From Streptomyces sp. MUM 203J (GTDB taxonomy: Bacteria > Actinomycetota > Actinomycetes > Streptomycetales > Streptomycetaceae), in NCBI RefSeq assembly GCF_022414595.1, contig NZ_JADWYO010000005.1:1-64000 (forward strand): a stretch of DNA of 64,000 nucleotides. Reading direction: 5' to 3'. Shown here piece by piece: positions 26,180 to 34,343 of this stretch. Within the stretch, counting starts at the first letter, position 1. Every line of letters starts with the position of its first letter. Both the position numbers and the translations under genes were made by a program. The notes under the pieces were generated by a model. The model did not search any database and was not told where the DNA came from. It saw only the letters and a program-made list of their open reading frames with translations.

Positions 26180-26721
26180 GACCGGACCTCCGCCGTCCGG
26201 ACGAGGTGGCGCTCGTAGGCGGAGGGGGTGAGGAGCGAGGGCGGTTCGGTGACGGGCCCGGTCTGCTTCCCGCCCTTCGGTGCGGTGAAGCCGATGCGCC
26301 GCTCGACCGCGTCCAGCAGGGAGGGCTGCCCGCCTGACACATCGCCCCGGGTGGGGGCGGCGGCGTCCTCGAAGTCGGCCGTCCGCCCCCGGGCACCGGA
26401 TCCGAGGGTGCCGACAGCCGTGCGCCGCCCGGGCGGGCCGGTGCCCTCCCCACGCCGGCCGGTGAGTCCGGGCGCGGGCGGCGCCTGCCGGGAGGCGTCG
26501 GCGCGGACGGCGGCGGTCGCGTCCGGGAGGCCGAGAGGGGCGCCGGTGGCCGGGCGGGCCGCCCCGCGCCGAGGCTCCTCCGGGAGCCGGTCCCCGCGCT
26601 CGGCGGAAGAGCCGGCGAGCCGGGCGGCGAAGCCCGGGGCCGCGGAGGCCGGGGTCTCGTCGTGCCGCTCGCCCGGGACGGCGAGGACTCGGACGGGGAA
26701 GGGCGGGGCGCTGCGGGGCAT
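26176..26721 (-). pseudogene. Malate synthase remnant with the catalytic core deleted
   Basis: A 181-residue frame that still reads like malate synthase A at both ends but lacks the middle. Residues about 1-150 follow the family's N-terminal region (AVRADASRQAPPAPGLTGRR, then GTLGSGARGRTADFEDAAAPT where intact enzymes have close to ALNSGARVWLADFEDASAPT). The last 25 residues (PPSLLTPSAYERHL) resemble the family C-terminus. Intact enzymes have about 540 residues, so about 360, including the TIM-barrel active site, are missing, apparently in frame. Many conserved residues of the kept part are also replaced. The ATG at 26721 has a good GGAGGA site, and the stop overlaps the next gene by 4 bp, so it may still be translated as a leader for that gene. 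It cannot be an active malate synthase. Confidence 0.7.
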
Positions 26722-26760
26722 CGGGTTCCTCCGGGTACGGCGGGGCGGGGCGGCGACGGT

Positions 26761-26785
26761 GAAGGAGAAGGAGAAGGAGAAGGAG
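26761..26785. repeat. GAAGGA tandem repeat
   Basis: Four perfect copies of the hexamer GAAGGA plus one extra G lie between the malate synthase remnant and the terminator of aceA. On the minus strand this reads as a pyrimidine-rich tract (CTCCTT repeats) directly after the terminator hairpin. Such a tract is prone to length changes. Confidence 0.7.
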
Positions 26786-26788
26786 TAC

Positions 26789-26819
26789 GGGGCGGGCGGG
26801 ACGTGGATCCGCCCGCCCC
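26789..26819 (-). terminator. Terminator hairpin after aceA
   Basis: A perfect 11-bp stem (GGGGCGGGCGG at 26789-26799 with CCGCCCGCCCC at 26809-26819) encloses a 9-base loop 24 bp past the aceA stop. On the minus strand it is followed by a pyrimidine-rich tract. It should reduce read-through into the malate synthase remnant and the dehydrogenase gene. Confidence 0.7.
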
Positions 26820-26842
26820 GCACGGCCGTGGGGCCCGGGGGC

Positions 26843-28132
26843 CTAGTGGAACTGCTCCTCTTCGGTCGAGCCGGTGAGCGCCGTGGTGGAGGAGGCGGGA
26901 TTGACGGCGGTGGAGACCAGGTCGAAGTAACCGGTGCCGACCTCACGCTGGTGCCTGACGGCGGTGAACCCCTGCGCACGGGCGGCGAACTCGCGTTCCT
27001 GGAGGTCGACGTAGGCGGTCATGCCGTGTTCGGCGTAGCCGCGGGCGAGGTCGAACATGCCGTGGTTGAGGGAGTGGAAGCCGGCGAGGGTGATGAACTG
27101 GAACTTGTAGCCCATGGCGCCGAGTTCGCGCTGGAACTTGGCGATCTGGTCGTCGTCCAGGGCGGCCTTCCAGTTGAAGGAGGGCGAGCAGTTGTACGCG
27201 AGCATCCGGTCCGGGTACCGGGCATGGAGCGCCTCGGCGAACTCGCGGGCCTGGGCCAGGTCCGGAGTGCCGGTCTCGACCCAGATGAGGTCGGCGTACG
27301 GGGCGTAGGCCAGGCCGCGGGCGATGACCGGGGCCATGCCGTTGCGCACCCGGTAGAACCCCTCGGCGGTGCGCTCGCCGGTCACGAACTCGGCGTCGCG
27401 CTCGTCGACGTCGCTGGTCAGCAGGGTGGCGGCCAGGGCGTCCGTGCGGGCGACGACCAGCGTCGGGACGTCGGCGATGTCGGCGGCGAGCCGGGCCGCG
27501 TTGAGGGTGCGGATGTGCTGGGAGGTGGGGACGAGGACCTTGCCGCCGAGGTGGCCGCACTTCTTCTCGGAGGCCAGCTGGTCCTCGTAGTGGATGCCGG
27601 CCGCGCCGGCCGCGATCATCGCCTTGGTCAGCTCGAAGGCGTTGAGCGGTCCGCCGAAGCCGGCCTCGGCGTCGGCGACGACCGGTGCCAGCCAGTCCGT
27701 CGGGTCCGTGCCGCCCTCGGAGGCGGCGATCTGGTCGGCGCGCAGCAGCGCGTTGTTGATGCGACGGACCACCTGTGGAACGGAGTTGACCGGGTAGAGG
27801 CTCTGATCGGGGTAGGTGTGCCCGGCCTGGTTGGCGTCGGCGGCCACCTGCCAGCCGGACAGGTAGATCGCCTGGAGCCCGGCCCGCACCTGCTGCACCG
27901 CCTGCCCGCCGGTCAGCGCACCCAGCGCGTGGACGTAGTCCAGCTCGTGCAGCTGCCGCCACAGCCGCTCCGATCCGCGCCGCGCCAGGGTGTGTTCCTC
28001 GCGGACGCTGCCGGAGAGCCGGATCACGTCCTCGGCGGAGTAGGTGCGCTCGATCCCCCTCCATCGCGGGTCCGTCGCCCAGCGCCGGGCCAGCTCCTCG
28101 GCCGCCTGTGTCGTCGCCACTGCCTGCGCCAT
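26843..28132 (-). CDS. aceA: Isocitrate lyase
   Basis: A 429-residue isocitrate lyase, which splits isocitrate into glyoxylate and succinate in the glyoxylate shunt. The active-site signature KKCGH (in [13 protein letters not shown]) is intact; other family segments are [20 protein letters not shown] and [10 protein letters not shown]. The ATG at 28132 follows AGGAGAGATC; the frame runs further upstream but not as protein. A divergent RamB-like regulator gene starts 297 bp away, and motifs resembling RamB sites lie between them. In other Streptomyces an intact malate synthase is normally encoded next door; here only a gutted remnant is left, so glyoxylate must be used by another enzyme. Confidence 0.95.
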   Translation of the reverse strand: MAQAVATTQAAEELARRWATDPRWRGIERTYSAEDVIRLSGSVREEHTLARRGSERLWRQLHELDYVHALGALTGGQAVQQVRAGLQAIYLSGWQVAADANQAGHTYPDQSLYPVNSVPQVVRRINNALLRADQIAASEGGTDPTDWLAPVVADAEAGFGGPLNAFELTKAMIAAGAAGIHYEDQLASEKKCGHLGGKVLVPTSQHIRTLNAARLAADIADVPTLVVARTDALAATLLTSDVDERDAEFVTGERTAEGFYRVRNGMAPVIARGLAYAPYADLIWVETGTPDLAQAREFAEALHARYPDRMLAYNCSPSFNWKAALDDDQIAKFQRELGAMGYKFQFITLAGFHSLNHGMFDLARGYAEHGMTAYVDLQEREFAARAQGFTAVRHQREVGTGYFDLVSTAVNPASSTTALTGSTEEEQFH

Positions 28133-28429
28133 GATGATCTCTCCTGGGATATGTCGAAGCTTGCGAAGATTCGCGGGAGGTGGTGGACGGCCCGCCGACC
28201 GCGGGGCGAGGTGTTCGGGGCCGACGGCGTCAGGGCGTGAACCGGCTCCCGGTTTCTGCTTGTCAGCGCCGTCTCTGACGGGCCGTGTGATGACTTTCGC
28301 AGTGGCGCTCCGCGCCCGGCAAGCATGGCCTCGTGCCAAGTTCTGCGAATCTTCTCCGACGGTTCTGCGAAGTCTGCGAAGCCGTGGACCGCACTAAGGT
28401 GTCGATGACGAGCAGCCGAGACCCAGGGG
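28133..28429. promoter_or_regulatory. Divergent control region with repeated TGCGAA motifs
   Basis: This 297-bp region between aceA and the RamB-like gene contains repeated sequences resembling the RamB consensus as known from corynebacteria: CTTGCGAAGATTCGC at 28160-28174 near aceA, TTCTGCGAATCTTC at 28341-28354, and the double motif TTCTGCGAAGTCTGCGAAG at 28363-28381 close to the regulator gene. The arrangement suggests one regulator controlling both genes, with autoregulation from the two right-hand sites. Confidence 0.55.
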
Positions 28430-29851
28430 GTGGCCGTGAGCAGGATCTACGCGGGCGCGAGACTGCGCAGACTCCGGGAGGAGCGCGGGCTGAACCAGGC
28501 CGACCTGGCCAGGGTCCTCAGGATCTCGCCCAGCTACCTGAACCAGATGGAGCACGACACCCGGCCACTGACCGTGCCGGTGCTGCTTCGGCTCACGGAG
28601 TCGTTCGGCCTCGACCCGGAGTTCTTCTCCGAACGGGACTCGAGCAGGCTCCTCGCCGACCTGCGCGAGACCCTGGCCGACGAACTCGACCGGGCCGCAC
28701 TCTCCGCCGCCGATCTCAAGGAACTGGCCGGCCGCCTGCCCCACGTGGCGGCCCTCCTGCTCGACCTCGGCCGGAGGAACCGCAGCATGACCGAGCGCCT
28801 CGCCGAACTCACCGGCTCGCGTGACGGCCTGGCCGTCCCCGGCACGGCGCGCACTCCGCACGAGGAGGTCCGCGACTTCTTCCACCGGCGCCGCAACTAC
28901 CTTCACGACGCCGACCGCGCCGCCGAGGACCTCGCACACGAGATCGGCATCCGCCCCGGTGAGGTGCGGCGGGCCCTCGCCGACCGCCTCGACGAGCGCC
29001 ACGGCGTGCGCGTCGCGACCGACGCCGACGACATGCTCCACCGCTACGACCCAGGCGCCCGGATCCTGCACCTGTCGCCGCGGCTGCGTCCCGGCCAGCA
29101 GGCGTTCCGCATGGCCACCCAGCTCGCCCTGCTCGAACACGACGACCTGATCCGCGCGTACGCCTCCGAGGACTACGAGGAGGCCACGACGACCTGGTCA
29201 CTGGCCCGCATCGGCGTCGCCCACCACTTCGCCGCCGCCCTGGTCCTCCCGTACCGCGTCTTCCACGCGGCGGCCGAGGAGAGCCGGTACGACATCGAGC
29301 GGCTCGCCGACCGCTTCGGCCTCGGCTACGAGACCGTCTGCCACCGCCTCAGCACCCTCCAGCGTCCCCGCCTGCGCGGCGTCCCGTTCTCCTTCGTGCG
29401 GGTCGACCGCGCGGGCAACATGTCCAAGCGGCAGTCCGCCACCGGCTTCCACTTCTCCCGGGCCGGCGGCACCTGCCCGCTGTGGAACGTGTACGAGGCG
29501 TTCGCCGCACCCGGCCGCGTCCACGTCCAGGTGGCCGCCATGCCCGACGGGCAGCGCTATCTGTGGACCGCTCGGACGGTCACCCGCCGCGGCCGCGGCT
29601 GGGGCGCCCCCGGCAAGACCTTCGCCATCGGTCTCGGCTGCGAGATCCGGCACGCCTCACGCGTCGTCTACTCCGAGGGACTCGACCTGGACAACCGGGC
29701 CGCCGCCACCCCGATCGGCATGGGCTGCCGTGCCTGCGAACGCCTCGACTGCGCCCAGCGTGCGCTGCCGCCCGCGGGTCGCCCGCTCTCGGTGGACGAG
29801 AACACGGGCGGCTTCGTGCCGTACGCGGTGCGGGCCACCCGGCCGGGATGA
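28430..29851 (+). CDS. RamB-like short-chain fatty acyl transcriptional regulator
   Basis: A 473-residue regulator with an N-terminal HTH_3 domain (about 8-62, LRRLREERGLNQADLARVLRISPSYLNQMEHDTRPL), a central ImmA/IrrE-type region (about 165-290, with HHFAAALVLPYRVFH) and a C-terminal DUF2083 domain ending in a cysteine cluster (MGCRACERLDCAQRA, about 430-444). This layout is that of RamB and related regulators of acetate, propionate and glyoxylate metabolism. Start is GTG 28430 or GTG 28436; the AGGGGGT site favours the second. It is divergent from aceA, its expected target. The cysteines may bind metal or sense redox state. Confidence 0.85.
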   Translation: MAVSRIYAGARLRRLREERGLNQADLARVLRISPSYLNQMEHDTRPLTVPVLLRLTESFGLDPEFFSERDSSRLLADLRETLADELDRAALSAADLKELAGRLPHVAALLLDLGRRNRSMTERLAELTGSRDGLAVPGTARTPHEEVRDFFHRRRNYLHDADRAAEDLAHEIGIRPGEVRRALADRLDERHGVRVATDADDMLHRYDPGARILHLSPRLRPGQQAFRMATQLALLEHDDLIRAYASEDYEEATTTWSLARIGVAHHFAAALVLPYRVFHAAAEESRYDIERLADRFGLGYETVCHRLSTLQRPRLRGVPFSFVRVDRAGNMSKRQSATGFHFSRAGGTCPLWNVYEAFAAPGRVHVQVAAMPDGQRYLWTARTVTRRGRGWGAPGKTFAIGLGCEIRHASRVVYSEGLDLDNRAAATPIGMGCRACERLDCAQRALPPAGRPLSVDENTGGFVPYAVRATRPG

Positions 29852-29863
29852 CGGCCGGATCCG

Positions 29864-30316
29864 TCAGGACGGGCCGGGGACCGGCACGTCGAGCGCGGGT
29901 ACCGGGCGCGGGCTGCCGTCGGCGTCGACGGCGACGAAGGTCAGGGAGGCGGTGGCGACCTCGGCGGCGGGGCCGGCGCTGTTCCACCGCTCGGAGGTGA
30001 CCCGCACCCCGACCGTCATCGACGTCCGCCCGGCGCGCCGGAGTCCTGCTTCGACGCTGAGCAGGTCCCCGGCCCGTACCGGGGCGAGGAAGGACATCTT
30101 GTCGACGGAGACGGTCACCGCCGGTCCGTCGGCGTGGCGGCCGGCCGCCGCGGCGGCGGCGTCGTCGATGAGCTTCATCATCACGCCACCGTGGATGGTG
30201 CCGTACAGGTTGGTGTCGTGCTCGCTCATGATGTGCGCGAGCACCACCCGGGAGCCGTCCGGTGTCTTGACCGGGCGGGAGGCGGGGGCGGGACTGGTGA
30301 CGGTGGGATCGGCCAC
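29864..30316 (-). CDS. Acyl-CoA thioesterase (YciA/BACH-type hotdog) under a cobalamin riboswitch
   Basis: A 150-residue hotdog thioesterase. NLYGTIHGGVMMKLIDDAAAAAAGRHA (about residues 36-62) holds the HGG turn and catalytic Asp of the YciA/BACH family; VSVDKMSFLAPVRAGDLLSVEA follows as expected. These enzymes hydrolyse short to medium acyl-CoAs. Start ATG 30316 follows GAAGGAGAG on the minus strand. A cobalamin riboswitch ends 54 bases upstream, so the gene should be on when B12 is scarce. Inference: B12 shortage stalls methylmalonyl-CoA mutase, and a thioesterase could release CoA trapped in propionyl- or methylmalonyl-CoA. Its substrate cannot be read from sequence. Confidence 0.85.
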   Translation of the reverse strand: MADPTVTSPAPASRPVKTPDGSRVVLAHIMSEHDTNLYGTIHGGVMMKLIDDAAAAAAGRHADGPAVTVSVDKMSFLAPVRAGDLLSVEAGLRRAGRTSMTVGVRVTSERWNSAGPAAEVATASLTFVAVDADGSPRPVPALDVPVPGPS

Positions 30317-30370
30317 GTCAACTCTCCTTCGCGAGTCGCGGCAGGGCTGTTCCGCACGCCAGGGGTGTCG

Positions 30371-30578
30371 GCGTGCGGGCGGCGGGCAGGTCTTCGGACT
30401 CGCGGGCGCGTCTCGTGGTACGAGACTCCTACTGGCCGTCGCTTCCCAGGTCCGGTTCGCCGGACCCAGTGCGTATGACGGCGGTCGTTCCCGCTCACCG
30501 CTGCGGGGCAGTCCCGGATTCTCACCGGGTTCCCTCTTACGACGCCGACTGCCTGGCGGACAGGGGCGAACCAGCTGC
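30371..30578 (-). ncRNA. Second cobalamin riboswitch, upstream of the thioesterase
   Basis: A 208-base element nearly identical to the metE riboswitch at 24865-25072, differing at only a few positions (for example one missing T in the TCTCGT-GGTACGAGA loop, and the TTCGC/TGCGT and GACT/ATCCC segments). It has the same B12-box at its 3' end and the same interior core. A -10-like TAGGCT lies at 30585-30590, again placing the transcript start at the edge of the element. The only gene downstream on this strand within reach is the thioesterase, 55 bases away. Confidence 0.88.
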
Positions 30579-30697
30579 CCCGCCAGCCTACGGCAGCGGG
30601 ATCGCGGCCCGCTGCCGAGGAGGCCGGTGACCAGGGCCGTCCGGCATCCGGACCGGGCCGGTCCGTGTCACCCGCGTATCGCCTCCGGGCCGTCGCC

Positions 30698-33205
30698 TCA
30701 CAGGTCCTGCTCGGCCCAGACCGTCTTGCCGCCCGGTGTGTACCGGGTGCCCCAGCGGCGGGTGAGCTGGGCGACCAGGAGAAGTCCGCGTCCGCCCTCG
30801 TCGAACGCCCGGGACCGTTTCATGTGCGGCGTGGTGCTGCTGGCGTCGGACACCTCGCACATGAGCACCGAGTCGCGGATGAGGCGCAGCGTCAAGGGGG
30901 GACGGGCGTAGCGGATCGCGTTGGTGAGCAGTTCGCTGGCCACGAGTTCCGTGGTGAACGACAGCTCCTCCAGCGCCCACCGGGCCAGTTGCTCGGTGAC
31001 GAGGTGTCGGACCCGCGCGACCTCGACGGGATCGGCGGCGACGTCCCAGGTGGCGATCCGGGACGGGGGGAGTGCCCGGGTGCGTGCCAGGAGGAGGACC
31101 GCGTCGTCCTCCTGTTCCCCAGGTGAGAGGCCGCGCAGCACCCTGTCGCAGAGGCCTTCGAGTGAGGCCGCCGGTCCGGAGAGCAACTCGCCGAGGAGCC
31201 GTAGTCCTTCGTCCGGATCACGGTTCCCGGAGTGCGGCAGGCCGTTGGTGTAGAGCGCGAGGACACTGCCCTGGGGCAGGTCGACACCGTGGCTTTCGAA
31301 AGGCAGCCCCCCGAGGCCCAGCGGCGGACCGCTCGGGAGGTCCGGGAAGCGGACCGTGCCGTCCGGGGTGACGACGGCGGGCGCGGGATGTCCGGCGCGG
31401 GCCATGGTGCAGTGCCGGGACACCGGGTCGTACACCGCGTAGAGGCAGGTGGCCCCGGCGACCGGGGTGTGCGGTGACGGTGTCTCGTCCTCCGCCGAGT
31501 TCTCCTCCTCGTCGAGGCGGAGAACCAGGTCGTCGAGATGGGTCAGCAACTCGTCGGGAGGAATGTCGATGTCGGCCAGGGTCAGCGCGGCGGTGCGCAG
31601 CCGGCCCATGGTCGCGGACGCCTCGATGCCGTGTCCCACGACGTCTCCCACCATCAGCCCCACGCGCGCGCCCGACAGGGGGATGACGTCGAACCAGTCG
31701 CCTCCGACACCCGCGCCGGACTCCGCCGGAACGTAGCGGGTCGCGATGTCCGCCGCCGAGAGGCGGACGTTGCGGCGCGGGAGGAGGCTCCGCTGCAGGG
31801 CCAGGGACGTGCCGCGTTCGCGCGCGTAGCGGCGGGCGTTGTCGACGGCGAGCGCGGCCCGGGTGGTGATCTCCCCGGTGAGCAGGACGTCGTCGGTGTC
31901 GAACACGTCCGGTGTGCGGTGGCGCATGAAGTGGACGACGCCGAGCAGCGTTCCCCGGGCGCGCAGCGGCGCCGTGATGAGGGAGTGGACGCGGTGGAGC
32001 CGCAGGATCGCCGCGTAGCCGGGGTCGCTGCCGAGCCAGCGCCGGACATCCCGGTCGTCGGCCCAGTGCGCCGACGGCGTGTCGGCTGTCAGCGCGCGGG
32101 CCATGGGCGACAGCGGGTGGTAGTGGCACGGCTGACCGGGCCGTAGCGCGGACTCGGGACAGTCCTCCAGGACGGAGCTCTGCGCGGCGCGCAGCAGCGT
32201 CGGCTCGCCGTGCCGGGCGGGGGAGGTGTCCGGTCGCAGCACGTCCTCGAAGAGGTCGACGGCCGCGAAGTCGGAGAAGTGGCCGATGGCCAGCTCCGCC
32301 AGCTCACGCGCGGTCTCCGACACGTCCAGGGAGGTGCCCAGGCGGACACTCGCGGCGTTCATGACCGCGAGCCTCTGCCGGGTGCGGTACTGCCCGGTGA
32401 TGTCGAGGGCGGAGGCGGATGCGGGGTGCGCCCGCGGAGGCCGGGAGTCGCCGGCCAGCCGGGAGAGCGCCGCCGGCAGTCCGGTCAGGGACGTGATGAC
32501 CGCGTCGGCCTCGGTCAGCTCGTCCCGTCCGGGAGCGGGCGGCGCTTCACCGCGGAGCATCCACACGGTGCGCAGCCCCGCCCGCGCCGCTCCCCGCACG
32601 TCGGTGTCGAGCCGGTTGCCGACGTGGACGGCGCGTTCGGCGGGCACGCCCAGCTTGTCGAGCACGGCGCGGAAGGCCTCGGGGGCGGGTTTCTCGGCGG
32701 AGTCGACCCCGCCGAGGACGACAGCGCCGAACAGGGGGGCCAGGCCGTCGCGGCGCAGCGCGTCCCGCACCTGCGGGGGTGAGTTGGAGAGGATCCCGAG
32801 CCGGTAGTCGTCGGCCAGCGCCCGGAGCACCGGTGCCACGTCCGGGTAGAGCGACTCGACGGGGTAGGCCCAGTGCTTGGCGATGTGAGCGCGCAGCAGG
32901 CCGATGTCGCCGTCCCGGAGGAACCTGCGGGCGAACGCCGCGCGCAGGCCGGCCCCGCCCTCGCGTTCCGCCTCGTACAACGACCAGAACGCGTGTTCGT
33001 CGAATTCCTCTCCCGCGAGTTCGTGCACGGCGCGGTACAGGGCTTCGACGAAGCGTTCGTCGTCATAGACCGAGCCTCCGATGTCGAAGAGCACCGCGTC
33101 GACAGGACCGCCCCCCGTGCCGTCGCTCGGCACGCTGTGGCCTGCGGTGGCGTCGACGTCCACGCTCAGCCTCCCGGACACGGGCCGCTCCCGCTCACCA
33201 CCCAT
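30698..33205 (-). CDS. HAD domain fused to GAF-SpoIIE phosphatase and RsbW-like ATPase
   Basis: An 835-residue four-part protein. Residues about 36-260 are a HAD-like domain (VLFDIGGSVYDDE, ILSNSPPQV, EKPAPEAF, HVGNRLDTDV). About 280-470 is a GAF sensor. About 485-690 is a PP2C/SpoIIE phosphatase with metal ligands (GVGGDWFDVIPL, GDVVGHG, DDAVLLLA). About 705-830 is an RsbW-like HATPase (SELLTNAIRYA, GRGLLLVAQL). The last three are a common Streptomyces partner-switching module that dephosphorylates anti-sigma antagonists; an N-terminal HAD is unusual. In HAD motif I the second Asp is Gly (D-I-G), so phosphatase activity there is doubtful. The ATG at 33205 is chosen because upstream residues are low complexity. 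It ends the carbohydrate operon. Confidence 0.85.
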   Translation of the reverse strand: MGGERERPVSGRLSVDVDATAGHSVPSDGTGGGPVDAVLFDIGGSVYDDERFVEALYRAVHELAGEEFDEHAFWSLYEAEREGGAGLRAAFARRFLRDGDIGLLRAHIAKHWAYPVESLYPDVAPVLRALADDYRLGILSNSPPQVRDALRRDGLAPLFGAVVLGGVDSAEKPAPEAFRAVLDKLGVPAERAVHVGNRLDTDVRGAARAGLRTVWMLRGEAPPAPGRDELTEADAVITSLTGLPAALSRLAGDSRPPRAHPASASALDITGQYRTRQRLAVMNAASVRLGTSLDVSETARELAELAIGHFSDFAAVDLFEDVLRPDTSPARHGEPTLLRAAQSSVLEDCPESALRPGQPCHYHPLSPMARALTADTPSAHWADDRDVRRWLGSDPGYAAILRLHRVHSLITAPLRARGTLLGVVHFMRHRTPDVFDTDDVLLTGEITTRAALAVDNARRYARERGTSLALQRSLLPRRNVRLSAADIATRYVPAESGAGVGGDWFDVIPLSGARVGLMVGDVVGHGIEASATMGRLRTAALTLADIDIPPDELLTHLDDLVLRLDEEENSAEDETPSPHTPVAGATCLYAVYDPVSRHCTMARAGHPAPAVVTPDGTVRFPDLPSGPPLGLGGLPFESHGVDLPQGSVLALYTNGLPHSGNRDPDEGLRLLGELLSGPAASLEGLCDRVLRGLSPGEQEDDAVLLLARTRALPPSRIATWDVAADPVEVARVRHLVTEQLARWALEELSFTTELVASELLTNAIRYARPPLTLRLIRDSVLMCEVSDASSTTPHMKRSRAFDEGGRGLLLVAQLTRRWGTRYTPGGKTVWAEQDL

Positions 33206-33275
33206 CGTGGCACCGCGCCCTCCGGCACGCGAACCGCTCCGGCGGAGGCACGGCGCCTCCGCCGGAGCGTTCCGG

Positions 33276-34343
33276 CTACGGTGTTCCGGCCACTGTGCCG
33301 CGGCCCGTGAGGACCTCCGGATTGGCGCAGTGCGCGAGCGGCTCGCCCCGCAGGTACCGCACCGTCTCCGCGGCGCAGATCCGGGCCGCCTGATGCGCGG
33401 TCTGCTTGCTGGCACCCGCCAGGTGGGGGGTCATCACGATGCCAGGCGTGCGCAGCAGCCGTGAGCCCGGCGGGACGGGCTCCTCCGGGAAGACGTCGAA
33501 CGCGGCGGCGAAGAGGTGCCCCCGGTCGAGGGCGTCGCAGACCGCGTCGTAGTCCAGCAGCCCGCCCCGGGCGCAGTTGACGATCACGGAGCCGGGAGCC
33601 ATCGCGGCGATCTGCTCCGCGCCGATCATGCCGCGGTTCTCCGCCGTCAGCCGGGCGTGCAGCGAGAGCACCCGGGACCGCGCCAGCAGCTCGTCCAGGC
33701 CCACGTTGCGCACCCCGGGCGCCGCGTCCCCCGGCAGGTAGGGGTCGTGGACGAGGACGTCCGCGCCGAAGCCGCCGAGGATGCGGGCGACGCGGTGCCC
33801 GATGGCGCCGTAGCCGACCAGCCCCACGGTGGTGCCCGCCAGCTCCATGCCGACCTCGTCGTACTGGTAGTAGTCGCCGCGCCACACACCGCGGGCGAGC
33901 TCGCCGTGGGTGTGCGGGATGCGGCGCAGCGCGGCCAGCAGCAGGGCGACGGTGTGCTCGGCCGTCGCGGTGGCGTTGCGGCCCGGGGCGAACGTCACCG
34001 CGACGCCGTGTTCCGTGGCGGCCTCCAGACTGGCGTTGACCGGTCCGCCGCGGCCGACGGCGAACAGTTCGAGGTCCGGGCACGCCTCCAGGACCCTGCG
34101 GGTGAGCGGAGCCATCTGCGTCACGCAGACCCGTACGCCCTGGAGGGCCTCGATGAGCTGCTCCTCCGTGCCGGACGCCTCGTGCACCTCGGCGACGTCG
34201 CCGAACGGTTCGATGGGCCAGGGCAGGTGCAGTTCGCTGATCTCCAGCTCCCCGCGGGGGCCGCCGTGCTCGGCACGCAGCGCGTCGGCGAGCAGGCCGG
34301 TGTGGACGAAGTGGTCGCCTGCGGCGAGAATCCTGACGGTCAC
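33276..34343 (-). CDS. D-2-hydroxyacid dehydrogenase (PGDH-like)
   Basis: A 355-residue NAD-dependent 2-hydroxyacid dehydrogenase. The cofactor loop GYGAIG lies at about residues 177-182, and the catalytic set is present: Arg in CARGGLLD, Glu in FPEEPVP and His in TPHLAGAS. In a kinase/phosphatase sugar locus it probably oxidises or reduces a sugar-acid intermediate such as a glycerate or tetronate derivative; 3-phosphoglycerate itself is less likely, because no ACT domain or serine genes are present. Its start overlaps the stop of the histidine phosphatase gene by 4 bp. The HAD-SpoIIE gene follows after 70 bp. Confidence 0.85.
   Translation of the reverse strand: MTVRILAAGDHFVHTGLLADALRAEHGGPRGELEISELHLPWPIEPFGDVAEVHEASGTEEQLIEALQGVRVCVTQMAPLTRRVLEACPDLELFAVGRGGPVNASLEAATEHGVAVTFAPGRNATATAEHTVALLLAALRRIPHTHGELARGVWRGDYYQYDEVGMELAGTTVGLVGYGAIGHRVARILGGFGADVLVHDPYLPGDAAPGVRNVGLDELLARSRVLSLHARLTAENRGMIGAEQIAAMAPGSVIVNCARGGLLDYDAVCDALDRGHLFAAAFDVFPEEPVPPGSRLLRTPGIVMTPHLAGASKQTAHQAARICAAETVRYLRGEPLAHCANPEVLTGRGTVAGTP

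Noticed and set aside
26228..28240. 670-codon plus-strand frame opposite aceA and the malate synthase remnant
   Set aside because: Repetitive Gly/Val/Glu/Arg composition mirroring the codons of the genes on the other strand; no start signal or family motif.
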